Shown: in pieces, positions 1 to 6,627 of the stretch
Position numbering within the stretch: the first letter of the stretch is position 1
How the letters are laid out: every line of letters begins with the position of its first letter
Made by a program: the position numbers and the translations under genes
Notes under the pieces: generated by a model
The model's input: only the letters and a program-made list of their open reading frames with translations
Database searches by the model: none
What the model was told of the DNA's origin: nothing
Origin: Pseudomonadota bacterium
GTDB lineage: Bacteria; Pseudomonadota; Gammaproteobacteria; JAKAQQ01
Direction: 5' to 3'
Assembly: GCA_021852325.1 (NCBI GenBank)
Contig: JAJZNM010000137.1
Coordinates: 1-13,323, forward strand
Length of the DNA stretch: 13,323 nucleotides

Positions 1-1
1 C

Positions 2-1264
2 AGCGCCGTCGAGGAACTCAAGAAAATTTCAAAGCCCTGCAGCGATGACCGCAGCATTGCCCAGGTTGGAACCATCTCCGCGAACAACGACACGGCCATC
101 GGCAACCTGATTGCGGAGGCCATGAAAAAAGTCGGCAAGGAAGGCGTGATTACGGTCGAGGAGGGATCCGGACTTGAAAATGAGCTGGAAGTGGTCGAAG
201 GCATGCAATTCGATCGCGGATATCTCTCGCCCTATTTCATCAACAACCAGCAGAGTATGAGCGCGGAACTTGAGAACCCGTACATCCTGCTTCACGATAA
301 GAAGATCTCGAATATCCGGGAACTCCTGCCGGTCCTTGAGGCGGTTGCCAAATCCGGGCGCCCCCTGCTGATGGTTGCGGAGGATGTGGAGGGAGAAGCC
401 TTGGCGACACTGGTCGTGAACACGATCCGGGGTATTGTCAAGGTGGCAGCAGTCAAGGCGCCTGGCTTCGGGGATCGTCGCAAGGCGATGCTGGAAGATA
501 TGGCGATCCTGACGGGCGGAACCGTCATCTCCGAGGAAGTGGGGCTTGCGCTGGAAAAGGCAACCCTCTCGGCCCTGGGCAGCGCCAAGAAAATCCTCGT
601 GACCAAAGACGATACGACCATCATCGATGGAGCCGGCAAAAAGGCGGACATTGAAGGTCGCATCAAGCAGATCCGTAAGCAGATCGAGGAAACGACATCC
701 GATTATGACCGCGAGAAACTCCAGGAGCGGGTCGCCAAGCTTGCCGGTGGAGTGGCCGTGATCAAAGTGGGTGCTGCGACTGAAATTGAAATGAAGGAAA
801 AGAAGGCCCGGGTTGAGGATGCACTGCATGCGACCCGTGCAGCCGTCGAGGAAGGCGTCCTGCCAGGGGGTGGCGTGGCACTGGTCCGTGCGCACCAGGC
901 CATCCAGAACCTCAAGGGAGAAAACACGGACCAGCAGTCGGGCATTCATGTCCTGTTGCATGCACTGGATGAGCCGCTGCGGCAGATCGTTGCCAACGCC
1001 GGCATGCCGGCCGAGGTCATCCTCGAGAAAGTGAAAGGCGGGAAAGGCAGCTACGGCTGCAATGCAGCTGATGGAGAGTTCGGTGACATGATCGAGATGG
1101 GCATTCTCGACCCCACGAAAGTCACGCGGACTGCGCTCCAGAACGCCGCATCGGTCGCCAGCCTGCTGATCACGACAGAAGCGATGATCGCCGAGCTGCC
1201 GAAAGAAGAGAAACCGATGCCCATGCCGGGCGGTCCCGGTGGCATGGGTGACATGGATCTCTGA
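2..1264 (+). CDS. groEL: Chaperonin GroEL (60 kDa, Hsp60), 5'-truncated by window edge
   Basis: The frame is open from base 2, giving 420 residues that match GroEL from about residue 126 (E. coli numbering) to the end, so roughly 125 N-terminal residues lie outside the window. GroEL forms the cytosolic double-ring ATP-driven folding chamber with GroES. Visible landmarks are VGTISAN, the apical-domain segment EGMQFDRGYLSPYF, KKISNIRELLPVLEAVA (client/GroES-binding helices), the APGFGDRRKAML block, SDYDREKLQERVAKLAGGVAVI, RVEDALHATRAAVEEG with the catalytic Asp equivalent to D398, and GILDPTKVTR near the C-terminus. The C-terminal tail is short and Met/Pro/Gly-rich with only one GGM and ends DMDL, unlike the multi-GGM tail of E. 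coli. A Cys replaces the usual aromatic residue in the YGYNAA motif (here YGCNAA). groES would be expected just upstream. Confidence 0.98.
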   Translation, partial: SAVEELKKISKPCSDDRSIAQVGTISANNDTAIGNLIAEAMKKVGKEGVITVEEGSGLENELEVVEGMQFDRGYLSPYFINNQQSMSAELENPYILLHDKKISNIRELLPVLEAVAKSGRPLLMVAEDVEGEALATLVVNTIRGIVKVAAVKAPGFGDRRKAMLEDMAILTGGTVISEEVGLALEKATLSALGSAKKILVTKDDTTIIDGAGKKADIEGRIKQIRKQIEETTSDYDREKLQERVAKLAGGVAVIKVGAATEIEMKEKKARVEDALHATRAAVEEGVLPGGGVALVRAHQAIQNLKGENTDQQSGIHVLLHALDEPLRQIVANAGMPAEVILEKVKGGKGSYGCNAADGEFGDMIEMGILDPTKVTRTALQNAASVASLLITTEAMIAELPKEEKPMPMPGGPGGMGDMDL

Positions 1265-1293
1265 CCCGGATTCATATCCGGTCCAGTCAGGCG

Positions 1294-1331
1294 CAAAAGC
1301 CCCGGTCCACTCCTGTGGACCGGGGCTTTTG
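1294..1331. terminator. Bidirectional intrinsic terminator between groEL and the perM-like gene
   Basis: A perfect 17-bp inverted repeat (arms 1294-1310 and 1315-1331) surrounds a TCCT loop. The stem is GC-rich, with an AAAA run on the left arm and a TTTT run on the right arm, so either strand gives a GC hairpin followed by U residues. It lies 30 bp after the groEL stop and 86 bp beyond the stop of the convergent perM-like gene, so it plausibly ends both operons. The rest of 1265-1416 shows nothing else. Confidence 0.93.
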
Positions 1332-1416
1332 GCATCCCGGGAATGACGCGTCGGTCATGCGCCGGTCGGCGGGAGATGGGAGGGTGAACGGGATGGCGCC
1401 TGGAACTCCTGGCAGG

Positions 1417-2484
1417 CTAGGCTGGCGAGCTCGGCATATCTTGTGAATAGGTGCGGTAGAAGCGCTTCATGGCCTCGCGTATGAGGACCGACAAGACCGC
1501 CGCGCACGGAACCGCCAAAAGTACCCCTACGAATCCAAACAGGGTCCCACCCGCCAGTATGGCGAAGATCACGGCAACCGGATGGAGATGGGTGCGCCCA
1601 CCGATGAAGAAGGGGATATAGACGAAACTCTCGAGCCCCTCTCCCACGGTAAAGACGATCAGCACGCTGATCAGGTCCAGGGCTCCGCCACCCTGCAGGA
1701 ACATGGCCAGGAGTGCCAGGATCAATCCGCTGAAAAACCCGAGGTACGGAACAAAGCTCATCAAGCCGGCAAAACACCCGATCAGGAGCGCGGCGTGAAG
1801 GCCAATCAGGCTGAGGCCCAACGTATAGCTCACGGCCAATGCAGCCATGACCAGCAGTTGGCCTCGAAAGAATGCACTCAAGACCTTGTTGATCTCGGCG
1901 CCGAGCCGCATCACGGGTGCGCGGACAGGTTCTGGCAGTCCAGCCACACCGTACCCGATGAGGCGATCCCAGTCTCTCAGGAGGTAGAAAGTCAGGATCG
2001 GGATCAGGACGATGTCGAACAGTACCCCCGCTAGAAAAAGGCTGGAGCGGGTGACCCATCCCAAAAGTGGGGTCGTGAGACGACGGATGGAGTTGAGGTG
2101 TAGCTTCAGGCTCTGGACGAGGTGCGAGAAGGTCGAAAGGTCCACACCGAAATGCTCGCGGATCCACGGGACCGTCTGGGTATTCCAGAGGGGGTGGTAA
2201 TTCGAGAAGGCATGGAGCAACTCGACTCCTTCCTGCTCGATGAGCGGGATGATGAGGAGCAGGAGCCCGCCCACGCCCAACAGGATCACCATGAAGCTCA
2301 AAATGGTGGCCAGCGTGCGCGGAATGTGGTGGCGCACCATCCACTGTACAGCGGGATTGGCCAGGAACGCCAGGAGTGCCGCGATCACAAAGGGGGTCAG
2401 CATGCCGCCGAGATAGTGCAACACCAGCACAACCAGGGCGGCCAAGAGCAGGCTCAAACCAAGCCAGGCACGCTTCGCAGGCAC
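1417..2484 (-). CDS. AI-2E transporter / PerM-family inner-membrane protein
   Basis: A 355-residue polytopic membrane protein of the AI-2E exporter family (PF01594; E. coli PerM/TqsA relatives). Hydrophobic segments lie near residues 7-24, 30-45, 59-82, 148-168, 208-240, 244-264, 270-290 and 303-335. A soluble stretch at about 85-145 follows the first membrane cluster, as usual in the family. Family hallmarks are LLRDWD (168-173), FRGQLLVM (206-213), VPYLG (245-249) and a Gly-rich GGTLFGFVGVLLAVP (312-326). The start is GTG at 2484, with a purine-rich AGGGAG about 10 nt upstream. It follows waaF by 60 nt without a terminator-like hairpin, so it is probably the last gene of the LPS operon, ending at the terminator near 1300. 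The substrate cannot be told: members range from AI-2 export to Na+/H+ antiport, and most are uncharacterised. Confidence 0.92.
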   Translation of the reverse strand: MPAKRAWLGLSLLLAALVVLVLHYLGGMLTPFVIAALLAFLANPAVQWMVRHHIPRTLATILSFMVILLGVGGLLLLIIPLIEQEGVELLHAFSNYHPLWNTQTVPWIREHFGVDLSTFSHLVQSLKLHLNSIRRLTTPLLGWVTRSSLFLAGVLFDIVLIPILTFYLLRDWDRLIGYGVAGLPEPVRAPVMRLGAEINKVLSAFFRGQLLVMAALAVSYTLGLSLIGLHAALLIGCFAGLMSFVPYLGFFSGLILALLAMFLQGGGALDLISVLIVFTVGEGLESFVYIPFFIGGRTHLHPVAVIFAILAGGTLFGFVGVLLAVPCAAVLSVLIREAMKRFYRTYSQDMPSSPA

Positions 2485-2544
2485 GTGGAGACGGCTCCCT
2501 GGATTTTCGACCGATGGTGGCTTCTAGCCTACCACCGCTTGACG

Positions 2545-3606
2545 TTATCGTGTTGTCGAGCGGCGACCGGCGGACAACTGCTGCTGGACGGCTTCCATGA
2601 CCGTGGCAACCGTCAGTTGGCGAAGGCAGTTCAGATGGCCTAATGGGCACTCGCGGGCAAAACAGGGGCTGCAATCGAGGTGCAGGCTCAACAACACGGC
2701 CCGCCGGGTCCCCGGGGGGGTGTACTCCATCGAGGAGGAGCCATAGAGGCAAACCAGTGGGGTGCCAACTGCTGCCGCAAGATGCATGAGTCCCGAGTCG
2801 TTGGTGACGGCCAGGGACACCGCAGAAAGGAGATCTGCAACCTCGGGCAAGGAGGTTCGTCCGCAAAGGTCGGTCACCCCTCGCGCGGCAGCGGCAATGG
2901 CGCGGCCCATGGACTGATCGCGTGATGAACCGAGTACCCAGACGGCATGGCCCTGACTCCTGAGATGCTTGGCCAGTGTGGCGAACGATTCGGTTGGCCA
3001 ACGTTTTGCGGGGCCAAACTCAGCTCCCGGAAGCAGCGCCACGATGGCCCCTGGTTCCGCGCCGGGGTCCAAGCCAAGCTGTGCGAGGGTCCGGGAGCGG
3101 GCCTCGGGATCAACCCGGATCCGGGGCTCCGGGATGAGTGCAGGTAGGGGCTCGCCCGGCAAGAGCGCCAATGACAGGAGTTGCTGGATGAAGGGGACGG
3201 TGTGGCGGGGTGGGGGTTTGCGGATGTCGTTGAGCAGTCCGTACCGCATCTCCCCCAAAAAGCCGGTTCGCCGAGGAATACCAGCGAAGAAGGGTGGTAA
3301 CGCCGCTTTCCACGAACGGGGCAGGACGAACGCCTGGCGGTAGCTCCGCGCGCGAAGTTCCCGCCCAAGGAGCCACCGCTTGCTGAGACCCAGCCGGCCG
3401 TGCGGAACGTCGAGTCGGTATGCCAGGTCCAGCAACGGGATGCGAGGCGCCAGGGGGTATGTCCAGGGTGGCAAGATACAATCGACCGTACAGTCCGGGA
3501 TACGGGTGTGCAGGTATGCAATGAGGGCTTGGCTCTGGACGAGGTCGCCGATCCAGCTCGGTCCGATCAAGAGTATCGGGTACTTCCGTTTCAGTGATTG
3601 AGCCAA
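2545..3606 (-). CDS. waaF: ADP-heptose:LPS heptosyltransferase II
   Basis: A 353-residue GT9 glycosyltransferase that adds the second L-glycero-D-manno-heptose to the LPS inner core on the cytoplasmic face. The N-terminal Rossmann-like domain opens with ILLIGPSWIGDLVQSQAL (11-28), the WaaF-type GPSWxGD motif. The C-terminal donor-binding domain has PGAEFGPAKRWP (193-204), GSSRD (226-230), LCGRTSLPE and NDSGLMHLAAAVGTP (269-283, with D270). The Cys-rich CSPC...ECPLGH.NC block (312-327) is typical of WaaF and separates it from WaaC/OpsX. The start is taken as TTG at 3606, which gives the normal N-terminus; no in-frame ATG is placed better. The first 16 bases overlap the end of hldD, so translation is probably coupled. 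HldD upstream makes the donor sugar. Confidence 0.95.
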   Translation of the reverse strand: MAQSLKRKYPILLIGPSWIGDLVQSQALIAYLHTRIPDCTVDCILPPWTYPLAPRIPLLDLAYRLDVPHGRLGLSKRWLLGRELRARSYRQAFVLPRSWKAALPPFFAGIPRRTGFLGEMRYGLLNDIRKPPPRHTVPFIQQLLSLALLPGEPLPALIPEPRIRVDPEARSRTLAQLGLDPGAEPGAIVALLPGAEFGPAKRWPTESFATLAKHLRSQGHAVWVLGSSRDQSMGRAIAAAARGVTDLCGRTSLPEVADLLSAVSLAVTNDSGLMHLAAAVGTPLVCLYGSSSMEYTPPGTRRAVLLSLHLDCSPCFARECPLGHLNCLRQLTVATVMEAVQQQLSAGRRSTTR

Positions 3607-4511
3607 GCCAGATATTTCCGGACTCCGGCATTGAGGTCGAGACAGGGGTCTTGATAGCCGGCGGTCCTGAGCTGGGTCAAATCCGCTTGCGTGAAGGTCT
3701 GGTAGCGTCCCGAGAGTTCATCAGGGAACCGGATGAACTCCAGCGAACCCTTGCCATGGAAGTCGAGTACCACTTGCGCAAGATCGGTATAACTCCGGCT
3801 CTGCCCCGTTCCGACGTTGTAAATTCCGCTTTTGTCCGGGTGATCGAAGAACCAGAGATTGATCCGGATGGCATCGTCGACATGGATGAAGTCACGGCGG
3901 AAGTTTTGGCTCCCTTCGAAGAGCTTGATCTTCCCGGAACCCAGGATCTGCTGGTTGAAGTGCAGTACGACACTGGCCATGTTGCCCTTGTGTGCTTCCC
4001 GGGGACCGTAGACATTGAAGTACCGGAGCCCAACCACCTGTGATGACACTTCACGCAACGATTGGCGGACCCGGTGATCGAACAGCATCTTTGAAAAGCC
4101 ATATAGATTGAGCGGGTTTTCGTGTTCACGAGTTTCCTGGAAAGCCTGTCCGGAGCCATAGACCGAGGCTGAGGAGGCGTAGATCAGGCGGACCTTGTGT
4201 GCCTTGCAGTACTCGAGGAGTCGTTTCGAGTATTCGAAGTTCTGTTCCATCATGCGGATGCCATTCCACTCTGTCGTGTCCGAACAGGCGCCCAGGTGAA
4301 AAATCACTTCTGGAGCGTCGCGCAGGGATTCGAGTTTTTGCGGAAAATCGAGATAGTGGGCGTAATCCAGGATATCGGCCTGACTCAAGTTGGTAAACTT
4401 GGTGCCATCGGTCAGATCATCGACCACGAACAGGTCGGACCGTCCCCGCTGATTCAGTGCATGAACCAGGTTGCTCCCGATGAATCCCATGCCTCCGGTG
4501 ACGACGATCAT
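3591..4511 (-). CDS. hldD: ADP-L-glycero-D-manno-heptose-6-epimerase
   Basis: A 306-residue short-chain dehydrogenase/reductase-type epimerase that converts ADP-D-glycero-D-manno-heptose to the L-glycero form, the last step of heptose donor synthesis. Features run in order: dinucleotide-binding GGMGFIGSN (6-14), VVDDLTDGTKFTNL (29-42), FHLGACSDTTEWNG (71-84), ASSASVYG (112-119), the catalytic YGFSK (Y137, K141), LRYFNVYGPREAHKGNMASV (162-181), LFEGSQNFRRDFIHVDD (197-213) and FTQADLTQLRTAGY (273-286). Length and motifs match E. coli HldD (about 310 residues) almost throughout. The ATG at 4511 overlaps the stop of the zinc-finger gene in an ATGA junction, and its end overlaps the waaF start by 16 bases, so the three genes are read as a tightly coupled set. 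Confidence 0.97.
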   Translation of the reverse strand: MIVVTGGMGFIGSNLVHALNQRGRSDLFVVDDLTDGTKFTNLSQADILDYAHYLDFPQKLESLRDAPEVIFHLGACSDTTEWNGIRMMEQNFEYSKRLLEYCKAHKVRLIYASSASVYGSGQAFQETREHENPLNLYGFSKMLFDHRVRQSLREVSSQVVGLRYFNVYGPREAHKGNMASVVLHFNQQILGSGKIKLFEGSQNFRRDFIHVDDAIRINLWFFDHPDKSGIYNVGTGQSRSYTDLAQVVLDFHGKGSLEFIRFPDELSGRYQTFTQADLTQLRTAGYQDPCLDLNAGVRKYLAWLNH

Positions 4512-4723
4512 GCGGTTGAAGGTCCCGGTGGATCAAAATCGTCACGGATAAATCGGGCACTGCAGTAAGGGCAGATGGCTTCCCGACGGTCCTCGAGTGG
4601 CAGAAAAACACGTGGATGCGAACACCAGATGGGACTTCCATCAGGAGGGCAGCTGAGTGGGAGGTCACGTGCGGTCACATGATACACCCGAAGCGTGTTG
4701 GCTTTCCGGGATGGGTTGGCCAT
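4508..4723 (-). CDS. Small zf-CHCC zinc-finger protein
   Basis: A 71-residue protein matching the zf-CHCC domain family (PF10276), which includes the mitochondrial complex I subunit NDUFS6 and many uncharacterised bacterial proteins. The visible metal ligands are C34, H36, C51 and C54 (pattern CxH...CPYC), followed by SARF. The preceding segment YHVTARDLPLSCP is also typical of the family. The ATG at 4723 has GGGAG about 8 nt upstream. Its stop overlaps the hldD start by 4 nt (ATGA). In other proteobacteria, as I recall, such genes sit beside LPS-core or branched-chain aminotransferase genes, but a role in LPS synthesis is not established. A structural or assembly role with bound zinc is as likely as a regulatory one. 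Confidence 0.88.
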   Translation of the reverse strand: MANPSRKANTLRVYHVTARDLPLSCPPDGSPIWCSHPRVFLPLEDRREAICPYCSARFIRDDFDPPGPSTA

Positions 4724-4743
4724 GTCGAATGCTCCCGAGGCGT

Positions 4744-4761
4744 GGGCGCCTGGAGGCGCCC
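4744..4761. repeat. 18-nt inverted repeat (hairpin) in the opsX-like / zinc-finger gap
   Basis: Arms GGGCGCCT (4744-4751) and AGGCGCCC (4754-4761) are perfectly complementary around a 2-nt centre, inside the 63-nt gap between the opsX-like stop and the zinc-finger start. No U-run follows on either strand, so it is not a standard intrinsic terminator. In the minus-strand transcript it would lie about 20 nt before the zinc-finger start, just ahead of that gene's ribosome binding site. It could mark mRNA processing, stability or weak attenuation. Confidence 0.5.
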
Positions 4762-4786
4762 CGGATCGTCTTTCAGTGGAATTCTA

Positions 4787-5920
4787 TCATGGGCACGACA
4801 CGCTTGAGGCTCCTGGCATGGATTTTGGCGTTGTGGCCATCAGGTGATCGATCATGTCAGTGACGGCGTCCACCGTGATCAGGTCCATGGCCTCCGGATG
4901 CCGGATCCGTGTACCCCAAGGCACCTCGTCCACGGTTTTCCCGAGATACTGCCGGACGGCTTCAGGATAACGGTTGATGCACCAGGCACCGCTGAAATAC
5001 GGTCGAGCGCGGTCCGGGTTCGTGGTCGCGAAAAGTCCGATGACCGGGGTTCCGACAGCCGTGGCCATATGCGCGGGCCCCGAATCCGGTGCGAGCAGGA
5101 ACGATGCACGGGCGAGTAGCGCGAGAAGCTCCTTGAGACCTGTCTGGCCGGTGAGGTCGACAGTCCCTGGGGCCATCCTGGAGATTACCTCTGCATAGTG
5201 GGTTTCGGTCTCGCTATGGCCTCCCGTGATGATGGTTCGGAGACCATGACGCTCCTGAACGTAGCGGGCGACGGCGCCGTAGTGCTGCGCCCGCCAGTTC
5301 CGATAGTTCCGGAATCTCGGGTTCGCACAGGGGCTCAGGACCATGACCGGGGAGGCATCCGGAATCAACGCGCTCGCCCAGGCCCGGGTCGATCGAGCAA
5401 TCGGGATATCCCACCGCATGACCCGGTCCGGGATGCCCAGAAACTCGGAAAAGGCGAAGAACGTGTCCAGCACGTGCTTCCGGCCCGTATTTGGAATGCG
5501 CTGGTTGGTGAACCACCACTGGGCATCGTGCGTCTGCTCCGGTGCAAAACCGAGCCGGACCCGGGCCCTGAGGCCAAGGCTCACTCCATTTGCGCGCCAG
5601 GAGTTTTGAAGATGCAGCAGAAGATCGAAACGGCGCGTGTGCATGAGGCGGCGGATCTCCCGGTAGCCGCTCCATCCGGCGGCCTTGTTGAACCGGATGA
5701 ACTCGATGCCAGGCAAGTCGCCAACCAGTTCGGCCTCCCGGGCCCCAATGATCCAGGTCAGTCGAGAGCCGGGATAGGCGTGTTGGAGGGTATGCACGAG
5801 AGGGACCACATGGCAGACATCGCCGATGGCTGACAGGCGTAGAATAGCGATCGATTCAGGCGCGCGGTCTTGATCCTGGAATATGGAACTGACTCGTTTG
5901 GGTATGTGGCGTGAAGGCAT
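4787..5920 (-). CDS. GT9 heptosyltransferase, OpsX-like (heptosyltransferase I role)
   Basis: A 377-residue GT9 enzyme. The N-terminal motif IAILRLSAIGDVCHVVPLVH (24-43) is the acceptor-side Rossmann entry. The C-terminal donor domain has LSPCANPRFRNYRNW (195-209), IITGGHSETE (230-239), DLTGQTGLKELLALL (255-269) and APDSGPAHMATAVGTP (277-292, D279), then GLFATTNPDRARPY. It lacks the ECPLGH Cys block of WaaF. The ending with NRYPEA and PWGTRIRHPEAMDLI resembles the OpsX branch (Haemophilus/Vibrio heptosyltransferase I) more than enteric WaaC. That fits the adjacent kdkA: OpsX adds heptose to phosphorylated Kdo. The start is ATG at 5920; residues 1-22 precede the conserved core and no better in-frame ATG, GTG or TTG exists. 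It is the first gene of the minus-strand operon. The transferred sugar and acceptor are inferred. Confidence 0.88.
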   Translation of the reverse strand: MPSRHIPKRVSSIFQDQDRAPESIAILRLSAIGDVCHVVPLVHTLQHAYPGSRLTWIIGAREAELVGDLPGIEFIRFNKAAGWSGYREIRRLMHTRRFDLLLHLQNSWRANGVSLGLRARVRLGFAPEQTHDAQWWFTNQRIPNTGRKHVLDTFFAFSEFLGIPDRVMRWDIPIARSTRAWASALIPDASPVMVLSPCANPRFRNYRNWRAQHYGAVARYVQERHGLRTIITGGHSETETHYAEVISRMAPGTVDLTGQTGLKELLALLARASFLLAPDSGPAHMATAVGTPVIGLFATTNPDRARPYFSGAWCINRYPEAVRQYLGKTVDEVPWGTRIRHPEAMDLITVDAVTDMIDHLMATTPKSMPGASSVSCP

Positions 5921-6575
5921 GCGCTGGCTGATCTATGATCCGGATATTCCGGCCGATCTCCTGAGTCTATGGACAAACCCGGCATCCGGCAAGACCCCGG
6001 CGGGCTCGCTCCAGCGGGGATCGGTCCGGCCAGTCGAAGCGGGGGGTTGCGAGTACGTCCATCGTCACTATTTTCGCGGGGGGTATCCGTCCCGATTCAT
6101 CCGTGACCGATATCTCTGGACGGGCCACCATCGCAGTCGGCCGTGGCGGGAGTTTGTCCTGCTCGAGAAAATGAAGCGCAACGGCTTGCCGGTTCCCGCG
6201 CCAGCCTTGGCCTGCGTCAATCGTGCCCGCTTTAGTTATACGGCGGACCTCGTGACCGTGCGTCTTCCCGGCAGGACTCTCGCACAGTGCATGAACGCCG
6301 ATGCGCCCATCGATTGGCTGAGCATCGGACGGACGATCCGCCTCTTCCATGATCAGGGCATCGACCACCGGGATCTCAACATCCACAACATTGTCCTCGG
6401 CCGCGGGGGAGAGGACTATCTTCTGGATTTCGACCGTGCACGTGAGCACCCGGCCCGGACCCGCTGGGCGTGGCGCAACTTGAGCCGGCTCCGACGCTCG
6501 CTTCAGAAAAGCGGCCAGACACGGCGTCTTGAGGATTCCTGGAGGCGCCTCATGGAAGGGTATCACCTGGGTTGA
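5883..6575 (+). CDS. kdkA: 3-deoxy-D-manno-octulosonic acid (Kdo) kinase
   Basis: A 230-residue member of the KdkA/WaaP-like LPS kinase family, which phosphorylates O-4 of the lipid A-bound Kdo on the inner face of the membrane. The match to Haemophilus KdkA is clear in HRHYFRGG (60-67), DRYLWTGHHRSRPWREFVLL (75-94), GLPVPAPALA (101-110), SIGRTIRLFHDQGIDHRDLN (147-166, catalytic D164), NIVLG and LLDFDRAREHP (180-190, metal-binding D182). The C-terminus WRNLSRLRRSLQK is also typical. ATG starts are possible at 5883, 5904 and 5919, and none has a strong ribosome binding site. The 5919 start would leave only a two-base overlap with the opsX-like start codon, while 5883 overlaps it by 38 bases. 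It converges on ftsX downstream, with 52 nt between the stops. Confidence 0.93.
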   Translation: MELTRLGMWREGMRWLIYDPDIPADLLSLWTNPASGKTPAGSLQRGSVRPVEAGGCEYVHRHYFRGGYPSRFIRDRYLWTGHHRSRPWREFVLLEKMKRNGLPVPAPALACVNRARFSYTADLVTVRLPGRTLAQCMNADAPIDWLSIGRTIRLFHDQGIDHRDLNIHNIVLGRGGEDYLLDFDRAREHPARTRWAWRNLSRLRRSLQKSGQTRRLEDSWRRLMEGYHLG

Positions 6576-6627
6576 AGCCGCACCCGGTCCGGCCGTGCAC
6601 CGAGGGCCCGGGCGTGTGCCGTCCAGG

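Noticed and set aside
29..961. 310-codon minus-strand open frame opposite groEL
   Set aside because: It is a shadow of the groEL coding frame. The translation has no recognisable domain, and long antisense frames opposite GC-rich groEL are common.
1355..3001. 548-codon minus-strand open frame crossing the perM-like gene and waaF
   Set aside because: It runs through two well-supported genes in another frame, and its translation is Pro/Arg/Ser-rich with no family features.
5198..5833. 211-codon plus-strand open frame opposite the opsX-like gene
   Set aside because: It is a shadow frame of the GT9 gene, with no start signal or conserved motif.
5940..5952. Imperfect palindrome CCGGATATTCCGG upstream of the opsX-like start
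   Set aside because: Its arms are only 5 bp around a 3-nt centre, and it lies in kdkA coding sequence where codon content explains it. It was too weak to call an operator.
6576..6627. Terminator between the convergent kdkA and ftsX genes
   Set aside because: The gap is GC-rich with short interrupted complementarities, but has no compact stem and no U-run on either strand.
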